Notes under the pieces: generated by a model | What the model was told of the DNA's origin: nothing | Seen by the model: only the letters and a program-made list of their open reading frames with translations | Databases searched by the model: none | Program-made: the position numbers and the translations under genes | Shown: positions 12,401-27,400 of the stretch, in pieces | Layout: each line of letters begins with the position of its first letter | Position numbering within the stretch: position 1 is the stretch's first letter | Assembly: GCF_015832195.1 (NCBI RefSeq) | Contig: NC_052018.1 | Coordinates: 26,068,115-26,132,114, forward strand | Reading direction: 5' to 3' | Source: Motacilla alba alba | Lineage: Eukaryota; Chordata; Aves; Passeriformes; Motacillidae | Length of the DNA: 64,000 nucleotides

Positions 12401-15400
12401 AAAATTTGCATTTGCCTTGAATACAAATAGCAATTAAGGAGTAAAATTCAGTATTGGGGTTTTTTAATTGATAAATGATGTGTTCACAGCTAAAAGAAAC
12501 ATTTCTATTTTAAATAGCCTTGCACAATTTACTTGCAGAAACTAGGTCCAAAAGGATATGGGTACCTGGCTAATCCTTGCCAGTTTAATTCCTGAAATTC
12601 TGGCTTTGCAATTTTGTCTTTTGGTATTTACACTTTCAAGCATAGTCATCAATATAACTATACAACACATTCAGTTAACAGAAAATTAAGTAAAACCTGT
12701 TTTACTTCATTTATCTTCAAAATATACAAAGGTAAATAAGAGCTGAACATTGATCCCTCACTTCTGACTATGATACATGTCAAATCCATAATCCTTGACC
12801 AAAGTGTGCTGATTTCCAATTTGCAATTTGTACATCATTGAGGGTCTGAGGAACTGAAAAACTTAAGCAAATCCTGAGAGCTAGCAAACCTCAAAAACAA
12901 ACATGAATGAAAATATCTCAGCTTGACAAGAGTGACAAAGTGTGGTTCAGTGTTTTCTAATTACGTGACAGTGCTGAAGGACTACTCTAAAGAATTATTA
13001 TTTTTTTTAATATTGCCTTAGTCAATACATTCCAAGCACATCTAACAGAAAAGTCACAGCATGAAAGACAGAAAATGAAAACTTCATTGTGACAGAAAAA
13101 TTTTTCACTTGGGAAACCTTTCCAAGTTTTTTTATTCCCAGTTGGCTTGAGAATATTGTAACTTATCAGAAACCTCTTAGATACCATTTATTGTTGATGT
13201 TTTTAATATCTCTCACAGTAAAAACTGTGAAAGTAATCAAGCTACTGTCATTTTCTTTCCACTTTCACTACAGCTTTTATCTGATTTAAACATAAATAGA
13301 GATACCTAAGCCATCCAGAAAAGATTAAAAAGGTTTTTTTTCTTTTTTTGTGAGTCTGCAGAACTCTTGGTCGTTTTGGTTATCAGTTTTGCACAATAAC
13401 ATCCCTTTGTTGTATGCGATGTTTTTAATATTTTAGAATTTATTAACTTTTCCTGTGTTAGTGTAGGGATTATTCTTTGTATATGGGGCTCTTGATACTG
13501 AATCCTCTCAGCTTGGTCATGGACAGATTGCCATAAAAGAAGATGCTAAAAAAGGTTAATTCAAATAGCGTAATGATGAGAGTTGATGAAAGAAGTAGAA
13601 CTCGCTCAGGCATACATGAGAGCTCCTTCCACCAGGCAAGGCTCCGGCTACCCATCACACACATCTGGAAATGAAAGTTGAGGGTGCTTTGTCCTGAGAT
13701 GATTTTTGCAACCTTGCTTGTTGTGAACAACATATGAATGACATATGTGATTATGAACAGCCACTTTGAAAACCTCTGTATCACAGAAATCTCTGTCTAT
13801 GCATATTTATCACATGCTGGCACATTTAGGTCATACCTCTGCCAAATCAGGAAGCAGGATGAATTCCTGCAATACCCTGTTCACAGCTGAAGACCGAGTT
13901 TGCTTGATTTTAAGCCTGTGTTGAGTAAGTAAGTATAAGTGAGGGTAACAAGTCATTTGAGGCTCCAGAAAGGGTCTCAACATTTTTTGACAAGGAAGTG
14001 TGAGGGAGTTCAGGCAAATTATTTAAAATGCCACAAGGCACAAAAACCATTCAGGCGCAGAATTGTATTCAGATACATTATTCCTGATTTAGAACACATC
14101 TACAGAAGAACTTTGCTCTCTACCTGTAACAGATTCACTTCTATCTCCTTTCCTAAATGGTCCTGTGTAGTCAAGATTTGAGATTCTTGGATGGATATAA
14201 TTATAACCTTATTAACTACTAGACTCAGCTACATAACATTACAAAGGCAACTCTACTCAGAGTAGAATTAATAAAACAAATGAGCTATCTTAGGCTTTTA
14301 CCTTCAAGTGCTTCCCCCCCACCTCCCAACAACTTCTATCATCTTGTTTAATTTATGTGATGTGAAGTATCAGGGTCAGGCACAACTTGGAGGTGGCTCA
14401 GTTTCATGCTTATTAGCAGGTCACAGACCCAGGAGCACAGACACAGAGAAGTCAACAAATGAAATCTTTGAAGCAACCAGCAAAGCAATTAAGTGCTGAA
14501 TATAATCTGAATGGGTTTTGTGTGGCAGAGACCACACCTTTTCAGATACATCCTATGCGTAACTCTGTGTCCAAATAGATTAAAAAATCTGGCTCCACAT
14601 CTCATCTCACAAGATTCTGCAAAGATCTTTTGAGATAAAGAAGAAATGGCAGATTTCACCAGTCAAAGTACTAACTCATGGCTGTGTCACACCTTAGTGA
14701 AATCTTCAGCCCAAAACATGACATACAAACACCTTTGCTGCCTTTCGTTATTAATAAAGCTTTCTTGGCAAGTCCTGCAGAAATTACTTATTTCAGTAGC
14801 TCAACTGAATTCTAAGTCTGCACCTACTAATAGAAAACCTGAGATCTGGACATTCACTACCTAAGAATGCTACCCATGAAACACAATTTTTTGAAAATTA
14901 TTTAAGTAACAAAATTAAAATGATCCTTTACTAATGAAGGCTGCACTAGTACACTTCACTTAATCAGGACACAGATAATTAGGAAATCTGGTTAATTAGG
15001 ACTTTTCCTAGGAAGTAGAATTAAACCAAATGAGTTTTGACTGGCAAGGGACAATGGTTAATTGGGATGATAATTCCACTTAATTGGTATGCCTGCAGGC
15101 AGTTAAGTGGTCTGTGAGGCTCATAGGCTAATAACAGCCTTTCTTTCCTCAAAAGACCTGTGCCTGTCCAAAATCAGTAAACCAAAATGGTTTTAAGCCC
15201 CCATGTACACATTAAGCATCACTCAAAAGTTCTCTCTATTCAAGAGGTCAGGTCATCATCGTAGAACATCTAAGAAAACTGGAAGTGCTAAATTTTCTCC
15301 GAATATGTTTCAACTACAAGAAAGAAAATAAAAGACCTAAATTTTTTCCTTGGTGCTAAAATACTTTACTGTTGAAGTTCCTCCACCATAAAAGCCCCAA

Positions 15401-18400
15401 GGGTACAGTCTCACACCCTTGGTCTCAGTTTCCTTTTCATGTCCTTTCTCAGTGCACTGGCTCATGTGTTTGGGATCCTTCCCAGCCACCAGGCCCTGTC
15501 CTACCCAGCACACTTCTGTACTGCAAGCCTGACTCAAGTGCCTTGACTATTTGCATCATAAGATAGCATAATGAATTTATTACTACTACACAATGGTATT
15601 TGGGACAGCTAAAATGCACAAAATGGAATGCTCATCTCCAAAAGTTAAAGTTTTGCTTTTCCTTGAGGAAAATAGTATTTTGAGGCTCCCTTGACTGAGA
15701 AATGAATTCTCACATAGCTTTAAGACATCTTTATAATCTGTACTCCTTCAAGTGATTTTTTTTGTTTCAAAGTTTCTGATGCATAGATGTTACAGCTTCA
15801 TTAGCCTCATTTATTTAAGAAAATAGGTGAAAAATAAATTGCTTCTCATTTTCCTCAGGCTATATCAGAGCAGAATGCATTTTTTGAAGTAAAAAAAAAA
15901 AAAAAGAAAGATAAAGACTTAATGGCAAGTCAGATAAATGTTAGCATAAATTCCAGCTTTTCCTGGAGCTTGGGAACTAACAAAATGAAGTCAGAGAGAA
16001 AAACAGTAGAGAAAATCACCAAATATCTGATGTACTGCAATGTGCATGTATCACAGTGAAGAAAGTAATGAAATTATACAGAGTAAACATTCAATATTTA
16101 ATCCATTAGACTCTAGTTAAACAGATAATCTTTAATTTGATTCACTAATAACCCAGTGCTGATACAAAATCTTACAATACCAACATCTGTACACATCCCT
16201 GTACATGAAGGGAGATATTATTTTTAAAATATTCATTTAATTTGGACAATTCTCTACTGACCAACCATGATCAGGATGTTTTCTACATCTCTTTGGTTAA
16301 GTGCAGTCCTACAGTTTGGGTCAATGTATTAGTATGCCATTGTCTGGCTCTGCCACTTCAAGCTCTTAGTATTTTTAAAAAGGATTCATATTTACTGTGA
16401 TGGAGTTTGGGGGGACATGTATGTGGGGACAGATTTACATTTGCTTTCCTATAAAGTACCTAATTTCTTTGCAGGGAGGGAGGAAATAGGAATCTTTTCT
16501 GAACCCCAGGGACACAAACTTCATGAAAATGAAACATCATAAAGCAGCACTCTCAGATATTTCCTGAGGATATAATCTCCAAATCAAGTTTTCTGACTGA
16601 AAAAGAGACTGTTCAGTTGTTCAGTAAGTTATATTTATGGCCTTACAATGTTTAAATTCAACTAGCAATTTTACAAAAGGAAAATATACCTAAGAAAACC
16701 CTATCAAAGTAACAAGAAAAATGAGTGCTTTTTATTAAAATACAGGCTTCATGGCAATATTGAGTTCCATCTTTTCTAACTTAACCTTGAAGAAAATAAA
16801 TAACTTCTCTGATATTAATTCAACAAGTAACTAAAATATTCAACAACTCCACTAAAATAGCTCAGCCCTAAGATACCTAAAGCCTGGCAGGAGATCTTGT
16901 CTCCATCTGCAGACCTATTCTTCATAATGTTGACTGCTCCTCTGAGCATGGTTAGAGCTATTCAAAGCATGATGAAATTATTGTAAAAGAGCCTTCACTT
17001 CTGGGCTGTTTATCAGTGCTATGACATCGTCCCATGGACACACACCTTTATTTCTTATTTATACACACAAAACCCTTTCCTGCTACACACAGCTCATGGC
17101 AAAGATCCAACACAAATTAAAGGAAGTCTTGTATTTCCCTGCAACACAATCCCATGGTCTGTTAACACTGTTACTGGAGGAATTTGTACCCAGTGGAACT
17201 CTGCACTTAACCAACTGCAACTAAAATTTTGGTATGATCCTAGGTAAAAATGTCATTTACTTATTTGCCTTCTTCTCCAGTTTACCTTCCCACACACTGC
17301 AAGTATTACCAGGTAGCTTAATACTGCATAATATTGCTTAGAATTCCCTAATTTTCTTACTATTTTCCCCAGACTCAACAAAGAAGTCAGAATTACTGTT
17401 GCAAAAATGTAGTAAGACTTCATTAAGAAGTAAAAGACCCCTATAGAAGGACTGGGCAAGAATAAATATATACAAAACCACAACAGAGACGACCAGTGAA
17501 CTTCTGAAAAGACCTTGTAATCAAACTGTCATTCCCAGGAGCAGGAGTCCCAGCTGGAGCAGTCCCAGCAGTCTGACAAAGTCAGGCACACTAACTCACA
17601 AGAGAGTTCATCTCTTGTTCTCTAAAACCATTTAATATTGAAATCTATGGAAAGAAATAAAAAATTCAATTTAGTATTTTTCTCTCTGAGTCATCTGATA
17701 TTTTCTACTTTGCACTGAGCAAAAATTCAAGTGGGAAATCCAACCCTAGCTGGCCTTTCAATCTCTGCAAAATTAAAGCTATTAATATTTTATCAAAAGT
17801 GTGAGCATGCTGTAATAATTAATCATAATTTCTCTTTGAAATAAAGAACATGCACATCAATATATTAATGGCAATGTCTAATTTTTACATGGCACCAGTT
17901 ATTGCATATATCCACCTAAAAATGCTTCTATCACATTTAAAATGAAAAATACAAAAATAAACAATATATTTTTTCCACACACTTTTGGAATTACTTTTTC
18001 ATAACTAAAATAATATAAATATTTATGGTACTCTTAATTAATCTTAATAGCTACTTTTCCTGAGAATGTAAATTTCAGAAAAAAATTCAAGGCATCTAAA
18101 TTTCTCATAGATGCTGCAACCATGGATAGTTATCTTTCCACTGTTATTCATAAGTTTCTGGGTAGTTCATTTAAATTAATTTAATTTTCATTATTTATTC
18201 CCCTTGGTTTTCTTTAATTTTTCCATTTTGCTATTTTTATTTTCTCCATTCTTTTCTCCTTTATATGTGGTCTCATCAACAGATGAGACCAACATCATCT
18301 TAGAGGAGCTAAGAGAGAACTCACTGGTAGGATCTAGGAACTGGCAAGCTGTGTAAAGCTATCCACAAAAAAGGGCAGAAAAGACCCTTTTTTAAGCACT

Positions 18401-21400
18401 ATCTCAAAGGGGAAGAGGGGATAGGAATATGATAATTTACTGCAAGGACAATGCTCACAGGAGTAGAATCAGGTTCTTGGATGACAGGAATTAGCGCTTT
18501 ATTCACATGAAGGATGGAGTATTGGTGTGCACGTATCACCATTTCAACTGTTCAAGAAAATAGAACATCCCTTCTGCTCTTACTAGATAGGATGCAAAAT
18601 ATGTAAAATGGGACTGACTTTCTCTTGGGGATATCTGCTAGATATCATAACATGTAACTGCAAAAAACTATACTGTTGCTAAAAGAGGCCAGGTTGCTGT
18701 TGAGGAGAATCCTATAGTCTACCCTCAAACCCAAATGCTGGAGACATTAAAAAAGTGGCACTGGGCAATAGGATATTTTGGTTAAATGCATCTTTGAAAC
18801 AAAAACAATGTGAAAATGATAGTAAGAAGCATCTGCAAGTATTTTCCCTTAATGTGGGTGACTGATTATGAAAGCAAAATACATCAGTGAAATGAGAGTG
18901 ATCAGTACAATTAAGGGCATCTTGGTAAATACAGTATGATTACTCCCTTGAATTCTCCTCTATCCTATTCCAAAAAAATAGGCCATGTCTATGTTTCTAG
19001 AAGAAATTGTAAAGATTGTTATAGAAAACAGTAAGACAGACATTTAATTCATGTTCTTGTTCTGTATTTGCACAGAAAATGGGTTTTTTTGTAGATAGGA
19101 ACATTTACCTCTCTAATAGAATGGGACACGAGGCAATTTCCACAGTATGTTATCATTTCCAGATCAGACACCTAACTGGAACTTTTTTATCAGTTAATGG
19201 CTAGATTTAAACCCTATAATAAATCACCAGGGACCATACTGAATGATTTGCAAACTGGTATTGTGGTATAGTTTTTCGGGGGTGTTTTTTGAGGGTTATA
19301 AAATTGCAGAGCAATGACCCCAGAAATTGCTTTCTGTCTCAACAATATGAAATATTCTTACTAACTATTTGGACAATAATATCAAATCCTTTTTTATTGT
19401 GCTGCTTTTTAAACTACTGGTGGTAAAAATGTGAAGGCAAGATTACAGTCACAAACCTACGTGGCTCTTCTGACAATAGCGTCAGGATTCAACAGTTGAG
19501 AGGGCAGTCAAATAAGAAAAGAAAACAGAAGGTCTTGTGAAATGAGGCTTAACAACAATATTCTGTTTAACCAAGAACATGTTTGAGAAAACATCCGATT
19601 TCTTTGACGCTCTCTCTCTGGAGACCCAAAGGAGAACTGCTAGCTGGAAAGAGGACGAGGTGCTTTTACTGTGGGAAAGACACAGAACTACCAACTGAAT
19701 CCAGAATATAGGAGCAAAAACCACCAGCTTGGAAAACAGACAAAGTTTCATACCAGTGAGGATAACTAAAGCTAAGCCGACAGATGATGAACTCCAGATC
19801 ATCTGGAGCACTTGAAGTGAGATTTGATATCTTTCTGAAACACATATTTAGTACAGTTTTTAGGAGAAATACTACTGCCTGTGTGAGCTGTGACTCAAAG
19901 GAAATAGTCAAAGTTCCATTTTTAGAATCTGTGAGTTTACAAGTTCTCTCTTGATTTTCTCTTTGCAAGTTTTGTGGATACAGAACTACTCAGATTATTC
20001 CATCATGCTCCATACATACCTAAAGAAGATGTGTGTAAGTCTCTTAGAAGGGTCAAGAAGCTTTTCTGACCCCAATACAATACTGGGTAGATGCATTCTT
20101 TCCTATCCTTGTAACTACTGTCCGTCAAAATACTTGTGAGCCACAAGAAACCTGCTATCCTGTAGAGACAGTACACCAGTCAGTTTATGCCAGTAGGGAA
20201 AAACCTTTCAGGTGCATTACATAATGTTTTATCCCTGTACACAGAATGAAAACTGCCAGGTTTAGTAACAAAAAGGGATTTTCCTCCCTTCCTGATTCGC
20301 AGTCTCTAACCAGACTGGTTGGAAATATTGATTTTTCCATACATAAAAGTCCTCAGCTGCTCATTCAGGTAGTTTTCCTCACCTCCTCTGGGTGCCAGGC
20401 ATTATCAGAGCAATTTTGCAGAACAGCTAGATAACCTAAGAGCAGGCTGCACAACTAAAATCGGTGGTCTTGGTGCAAGGGTAGCTGGAAGACATCTAAC
20501 AGGCCAACATTATAGAATAATAGACCACACTGTATTATAGCAATATACTTCCGAGTAAGTACAGAGATATGAATCATTATATGAAACTCAATACACACAC
20601 TATAATAACATACCATAATATATACAAAATTAACATAGATTCTCTATTCTTGCTGGCCTTAAACTACATAAAATCACTTCTAGCCCAGAAATTAATAAAC
20701 AGCTGAAATACAAGTTGAGGTTTAATTGATACACCATATAAACAGCCTTCAATTACGGCTGGATACAGTAATTTAAAATAAAAACAACAGACAAGGGTTC
20801 AGCATAAAATGAGATACATTCAGATTTTGTTTGTTTCCAATTTTAATATTAAGGTATGACTCAGCTTGTAGTTTGAAATGTGACACAGAAGAAATTATTT
20901 TTTTCAGTGATATTGCAATACATGATTGCACTACAAAACTAAACTGGCTTTTGCAATCCAGCAGAAAGTATGATTTCTGACCATGCAAAAAGTTGAGCTC
21001 TGAGTGAAGATTGATTAACCAAATTAAAGATCTCTTTAAACATACTGTAACATATTCACACTGTTTGGGAGACAGATGGAGACGGAAAAACTCCATTCTT
21101 GTGCAGATATGCAATAGCATATAAGGAACTCATCCCATTGTATGACATGAATCACCCACTGTACCACACAAAATCTGGTAGTCAAGCAGACTGTCAGGAT
21201 TACCATTCCTAGCACAAATATTTCTTTCAGAGCTTTCTATCAGCCCTGTCTTTAACTGCACCTGCCTTCTGTCTGGTATGCAAACTCCTGCTCTGGATGC
21301 AGCTCATTTTACAGACTCACATAAATCTATTAAGCACTTTTCAAAGCAAAATACATGTGCAGACCAGCCAATAGCCAAGGCACAATCTGATTTTCTGATG

Positions 21401-24400
21401 TGTTTATAGGCAGAAAAGAAATCTCAATCCAAAATCAGAGCAAAATCCGTGTTTAATTTAGCACTGTTTTCTTTCACTGATTTGCAACTGATCCGTTTAG
21501 GAGTAATGACAGGGAAGAGATAACAGTTGTTCATCCTGTGATTTACCATGAAGTTACACATGCAATTCCCTTTTTTGACATTGAGGAAATTTTCTTAGCC
21601 CTTCTGAGATAATAGCTCTGGTTTCCCAAACCCACTGTAACTACAGCTAGTTTACAGCTCTTTGTTGCTTTTCTCTGTCTGTTTCAACTCAGTGGCCCAT
21701 GTGTGTTTGGCACCTAAGGAAATCCTTCAGGCTAGGGACTCGTGACTAAATTTAAACAACTCAGGAATATGTCCTTAGTACAAGGTGTTATTTTGTTTAC
21801 TTCCTCAAAAAGGAAGTGAACTTACTACTACTACTTTACCACTTACTAGTCAAAAGTAGTAAGATGTAAAGAAAATAATTAAAACAACTAACAGCTATCA
21901 AATCCTACTCTAAAAGTGACCTTTCTTTTTTTTCCTCTCGGTAAAGTTCTCCCTGACCTTCTGAAGCCCATAATGGTTGGAAAAAACATCAGCTTTTGCC
22001 TGTGTTTTTGACGGGGATCCCACTGACAGTTCTTGGACAGTATATGTCTATTCATTGTCTAATCAGAATTTTAGAGCCCAGGTTTAACTACTGTTCAGTG
22101 TCTTATTTCTGCATTTTAACAGTGTTTACAGAAGTAAATTAACAATCAAAGGAAAATTCAAAGGGTTTTCCATTGTTTCCATTGTTTTCAGTTCCTTCTT
22201 GTACTGATCTCCTCAGGCTTAACTCCATGGTAAGAATTCATTATAAACAGAAACGCTAAGTATGTACCTCAATCAGAAATAGCCACAGATCCTGCTGAGC
22301 TTGTCTGCTTACAAGAATTTCTCACTTCCTCCAATCTGGCTCTAAAAACTGATTTTTCAACAGTGCTGTAACTAAGTTGTTACTCACTAGGTCATTCACA
22401 AGTTATGCCAATATGGAAATAACGCAGCAGTTGAGTTGATATCCGACAGACACAAACCTTGTTCTAGCATGTCAAAAGGACAGTGCTCAAATGTCTTTCT
22501 GTGTTTAGTAAGTAAGAAGTGAAAAAAGAAACTGCATGCATCAAAGTTTTCAAACAGCTGAGAGAAAATGCAAGCAAGGAGGTAGGCAGTAATTGTACTC
22601 AAGTAATTGAAATATGCAATATGAGCTATTTCTTCTTAAGCATGGTTTTGTTGACTCCTGCATATATCCTTTTAGCCTTCGCCTCTGAATGAGGTCCTGT
22701 CTCTACCAGCTAGTGATATTCTGTGCCATCATTCCCAACTGCATACCATTTACAACCTTGAGACTGCCTCACTTCTCTTTCTGCATAATAACCTTCAGTC
22801 AGCTCGGAACAAACTTGATCACTGATCTCTAGAGTCATCATATGACTCTTCAGAAAGATTATGCTTTGTATAGACTTTCTTTCAAAAAAGACTCATGTAC
22901 CTATGAGAATTTTCTTCTGTTTTAATCCAAGTCACAAACAGTTTCCCTTTGCAGTCAATGACATAAGGGCAGCTCTGGAATGCCTCCTCTCCTGTTAAAA
23001 GCCTTCTCCAGTTTCACACAGCTTATCTGAAGGTTTTGTCTCTCACCTTGATGTTTCCAAAGTGAAGTGTGTACACTTAGAAGGCAAGCAGGTTATAAAA
23101 TGCATCCTAATTATCAGCATTTTTTTGTATGCTGGTGTAAGTGGCTGATGGCTGGGATGTACTTTGAGATAGCACTCTCACACTCTTCATCTGCTAAACG
23201 GCTACAGATTTTGCTACAGGGTCTAACTATCGCACCACCTGTGTAAGGTCTCACCCAAAAGAAAGTCCTGTGTGGGAATGAAATAATTTCCTATCAAGAT
23301 GCAAATCTCCATCTTCAAAATTTGATACACAAAGCAGATTTGACAAAGAAGTTTCACACACTAACTCCCTAAGAAAAATGCTACAGACACATGTATTTAG
23401 AGAAATGTTCATATTAAGAAGGCTTGAGCCCTGTCACATCATATATATGGATAGATGTTTAATGGAATTTAATGTCACTAACACAATTTCACCTACAAAC
23501 TCTCACTGAACCAGAAGTGAGATTTGCTGACTCATTTTTCATCATGACATAAGAATACCAAAGTACAGGTAAGGTTATTTTCTCTATTTTTTCAATAAGC
23601 TGCAAACTTTCCCAGCTATTCAGTGAAGGACTCCTGCAAGGCTGGTCATGGCACAATCACTGCACAGTCACGCTGCTACTGCAAGTTTTTCTTTCCCTGG
23701 CCACATTTTTATTCCACTGCCTGTCATTCCAACACAACTAACTTTTGACTCACTGGTCCACTCCAGCTGTATCTGACTGACTGTCTTGTCCTAACACAGT
23801 CAGTCCTTCCCAATTTCATGGAAGTGCTCATCCACACTGTGAGGGAGATATTGTACATACCCTTATGGAAGAGCAAATGCCCACATAAAGTAAGCAAAAA
23901 AAAACCCGCCAAAGAACAAAGTGGTGACTGTCTGGTATTCATAACAGCTTCAGATTGAGAACGCTCCCCCTACCTGAACAACCAAAACCCAAACATGAAA
24001 CACAAAGCATGAGAAACAAGCCACTAGAAAGCAGTACCACTGCTCTTAGCCCAGTGCAATATGACTCCTCTCTACATTCCTGATTTTTTTTCTAAAATTA
24101 ACACTACTACACTAGAAACTGCAAAGCATTCCATCATTTTGCTAAAATAAAAGTATATCATAAAAGTATATCACACTCTATTTTTCCAGTTACACAACCA
24201 ATATTCATAGAAACATCCTGCCTAAACATTCTGCATCATTAATGACTGATAATGCTACCATCTCCAGGGATTCAAGTCTGTATATTTTCAGGATTCCTTT
24301 TATTTCTACTATGTTCCTTGAACTCATTTGTATTATCATTGCATTACCGCCAAATATTTCCTTCACAATTATTCAATTAAATAGGGAATTTTTATTTTAT

Positions 24401-27400
24401 AAACTTGATTGCCATTAATCTGTCTTTTGCATCTTTCCTGATTTTTACACAGTCATTGTTCCTAAGTTTTTTGCCATCCCTTCACTGCTCAGGTTGAACC
24501 AAAACCATATTAAACTAAACTTGTTTATTTTTTAAGGTCAAAAGCTGTTGTCATAGTCAACCACCAATCTTTCCTTCTCAACTTGAAATTTAAATTTGTT
24601 TTTTCTTTTAAAAGTCTCATGCCAATGAAGTTTTGTCATATTATTCCTTGCTATTAGGAGACTTAAACCTTTCAAAACACGAGAAGTATATACAAATGTA
24701 TACCCCTTACTTACTAAACCCTCATGCTTGCACATGCTGAATGTGTACAGGCAACTCTTACTGTCTTGGAGAAGTACATTCTGCAGATGAATGTATTTTT
24801 ATCCTTCATGCAGATTATTTCTGAACAAGTTTATGTCATATAGCTTAGCACACAGCAAATGAGACATCCATTTTCAAGCATCTCCATCCATGGAGATAAA
24901 AATCCCCATCTGCCAGACCAAAGTTGTCAAATGCTAAAACAGAGCAGCTTGCTGATTAGGAATTCTCTCTTGGTTACAGGGGAAAGAATAAATAAAATAG
25001 TTGGACTGTTAGTGTAATTTTCTGTTTTCTGAGAGGAAGAATTTATTGAATGATTAAAAAATCTGGTCTGCTCATCATATTTATAAATGTTATTAAAAAT
25101 CTTGAATAGTGAAGTGATAGTATTTCAATTAAATTATTCAAAGCAATAAAATCTAAAGGTTATTGTGGAGAATTGCTGAAAGGTCTCATTATACTCTATT
25201 ACTAGAAATAAAATTGGCAGAAAAAAGTTGAGTGATGATAAATGCAAAGTAATGCTATGAAAATACTTAAACTGAAGTATCGATAAGCATCAAAATACTG
25301 AAAGTAAATAGCTCCTTATTAGTTATTATCATTCAAGAAAGATGCCCTGGATTTTTTACAAATGCCATTAAAAAAACCACCAAATCAGTGCAAGCAGGAT
25401 GAATGGTGGATAGCACTAGAAAAAGCCCTGAGACTGAGCCACAAAACAACAGCAGATTCATTCCGTATTTGGACTTCTTCTTGACTACCAAGATGAGCCA
25501 CGCTCTGCCATCCTGGCCATCCCAGCCCAACCGAAAAATAAAAGAGGTAAGCTAAGGATGAGAGAGAAAGATAGTCAGAATTAAGTAATGGAAAACCAGA
25601 GCTACTTCTGCTTCTTTGCAATAAAAGTTGAGAGCTAGAAAAGAAAGAAATCCAGAACAACATAGGAGTAGAGGATGGGTGTGAAATTATCTTCTGCTTT
25701 TAACCATGCATGAAGATGAAGTTCACTTAAAAACTCTTAAGAAACTGCTTTAAAACGAACAATAGGAACAATAGTGTTTCTTTTTACACTCAGTGTGTAA
25801 CTGAACTGTCAAACTCATTGCAATCTTAAGTTTTTCTGAGGCCTAAAGCTTAACTAAGGTTCAAAAAAAAAAGCTTTTGACAAACTCAGGGAAGAGAAGT
25901 AAAAGCTACCACAGGGTATAAGGCAAGATGGTCTTGGATCCAGCCTTGAAAACATTGAATTTTTGGCTGCTGGAAGCTGAAAGAACACAACCGAGGTAAG
26001 ATTACTCTGCATTTTTTATTTTCTTTCATGTTTTCCTAAGTAATCATAATTCAACATCCTCAGAATTGACTATACTGACTTTTGCTACATTAAAAAAAAT
26101 TACTAATACTACCAGAACCTTTTTTCTTCCTTTTGTTTTCAAAAATAAAGAAAGAAAATCAAAACAACCCCCAACACACTGTAGGATCTGCAGTGTGGTT
26201 TTCAATGTGAATGACAGCACAAACATTTTTATTTATTTAAGTGGACTTTCACAAATGAATTAAACCTTAAAAATCCCATTGTCACTTTGCTGATATATGT
26301 GAAACATAGAGACAAGTAACCTGCAAATTAAAGTAACCTGGTTAAGCCAATAACCAATTCCTAGAAAGAGCCAAAATAAATAACTCATATTTCCTTGCTT
26401 TCAGTCTTATTTTTTAACCAGATATAGTCCTTTTCTTTTCTCATATTGATGTCTGGGGGGGAAAATAAGATATTAATAATATATGTGATGGGAACACTTA
26501 ACAGCATCTTTCACATTTTTTTTCATCATAATTACAAAGTAATTCCTTGCATGCAAACAGCTTATTTTAAATATACTTTCCATGCCTTCTTTTATACAGA
26601 GCCACATGGAATTTTATTATCAAATCATAAAGCTGCAGACTCTTCACTGGGTCAAACAAACTACCTTTATTGTTGATTAACCAAATTTGTACTCACACAG
26701 AGAACTTTAAATGAAATGCCACATGTGCAGGTGGTCTTGCTAAGGTGAACAGTCTAATGTGCAATACCACAGCAAATTTCTTGCTACATTTTACAGACCA
26801 GCAATTAAGAAACCAGTAACAATACTGTGGGATTCAAAATTTTTCAGTATGAATTTTATCACCTGCACTGAAATAATTTCTTCTGATCTGCCACTGGTGG
26901 AAAACCTGCCCTAAGAAAAGGAGGGAGCAAGACAAGCCCATAATTGCTGATGAATACAGACTCACCAAGCAAGTTGTAAGTATCTCTTTAAACTACAGCC
27001 ACATCTCAAGAGCATCTCAGTTTAATGGTCAGTGCGAAATCCCTGCTCAGGTTCATGTCTCTGGTTCATCTGAAAGGGCTGGCTCTGACACTAAGGCTGA
27101 GCCTCTTATATTGATTCCTTCGTGCGTCAGAAAAAGATCACCAAGGAATTGCTTTCAGAAACTGAATAAGTCTTGGAATATCTAAAGAGGTCTTAATCCA
27201 CTCATAGTGGGAGTATCAAACCCTTAAACCACACAAGATGTGGCAAAGTATCTAAATTGCTTTGAAGCAGCAGGAAGCTAAGCCTAGGAAAAAGATACTG
27301 TTAGTCTGGCATGTCAAGACATCACCCCTCTTCATGACAGAGATATGAAGACATTTGATTAATTATGTGCTCTTTGTATTGCTATCCATTTTATAGCTTT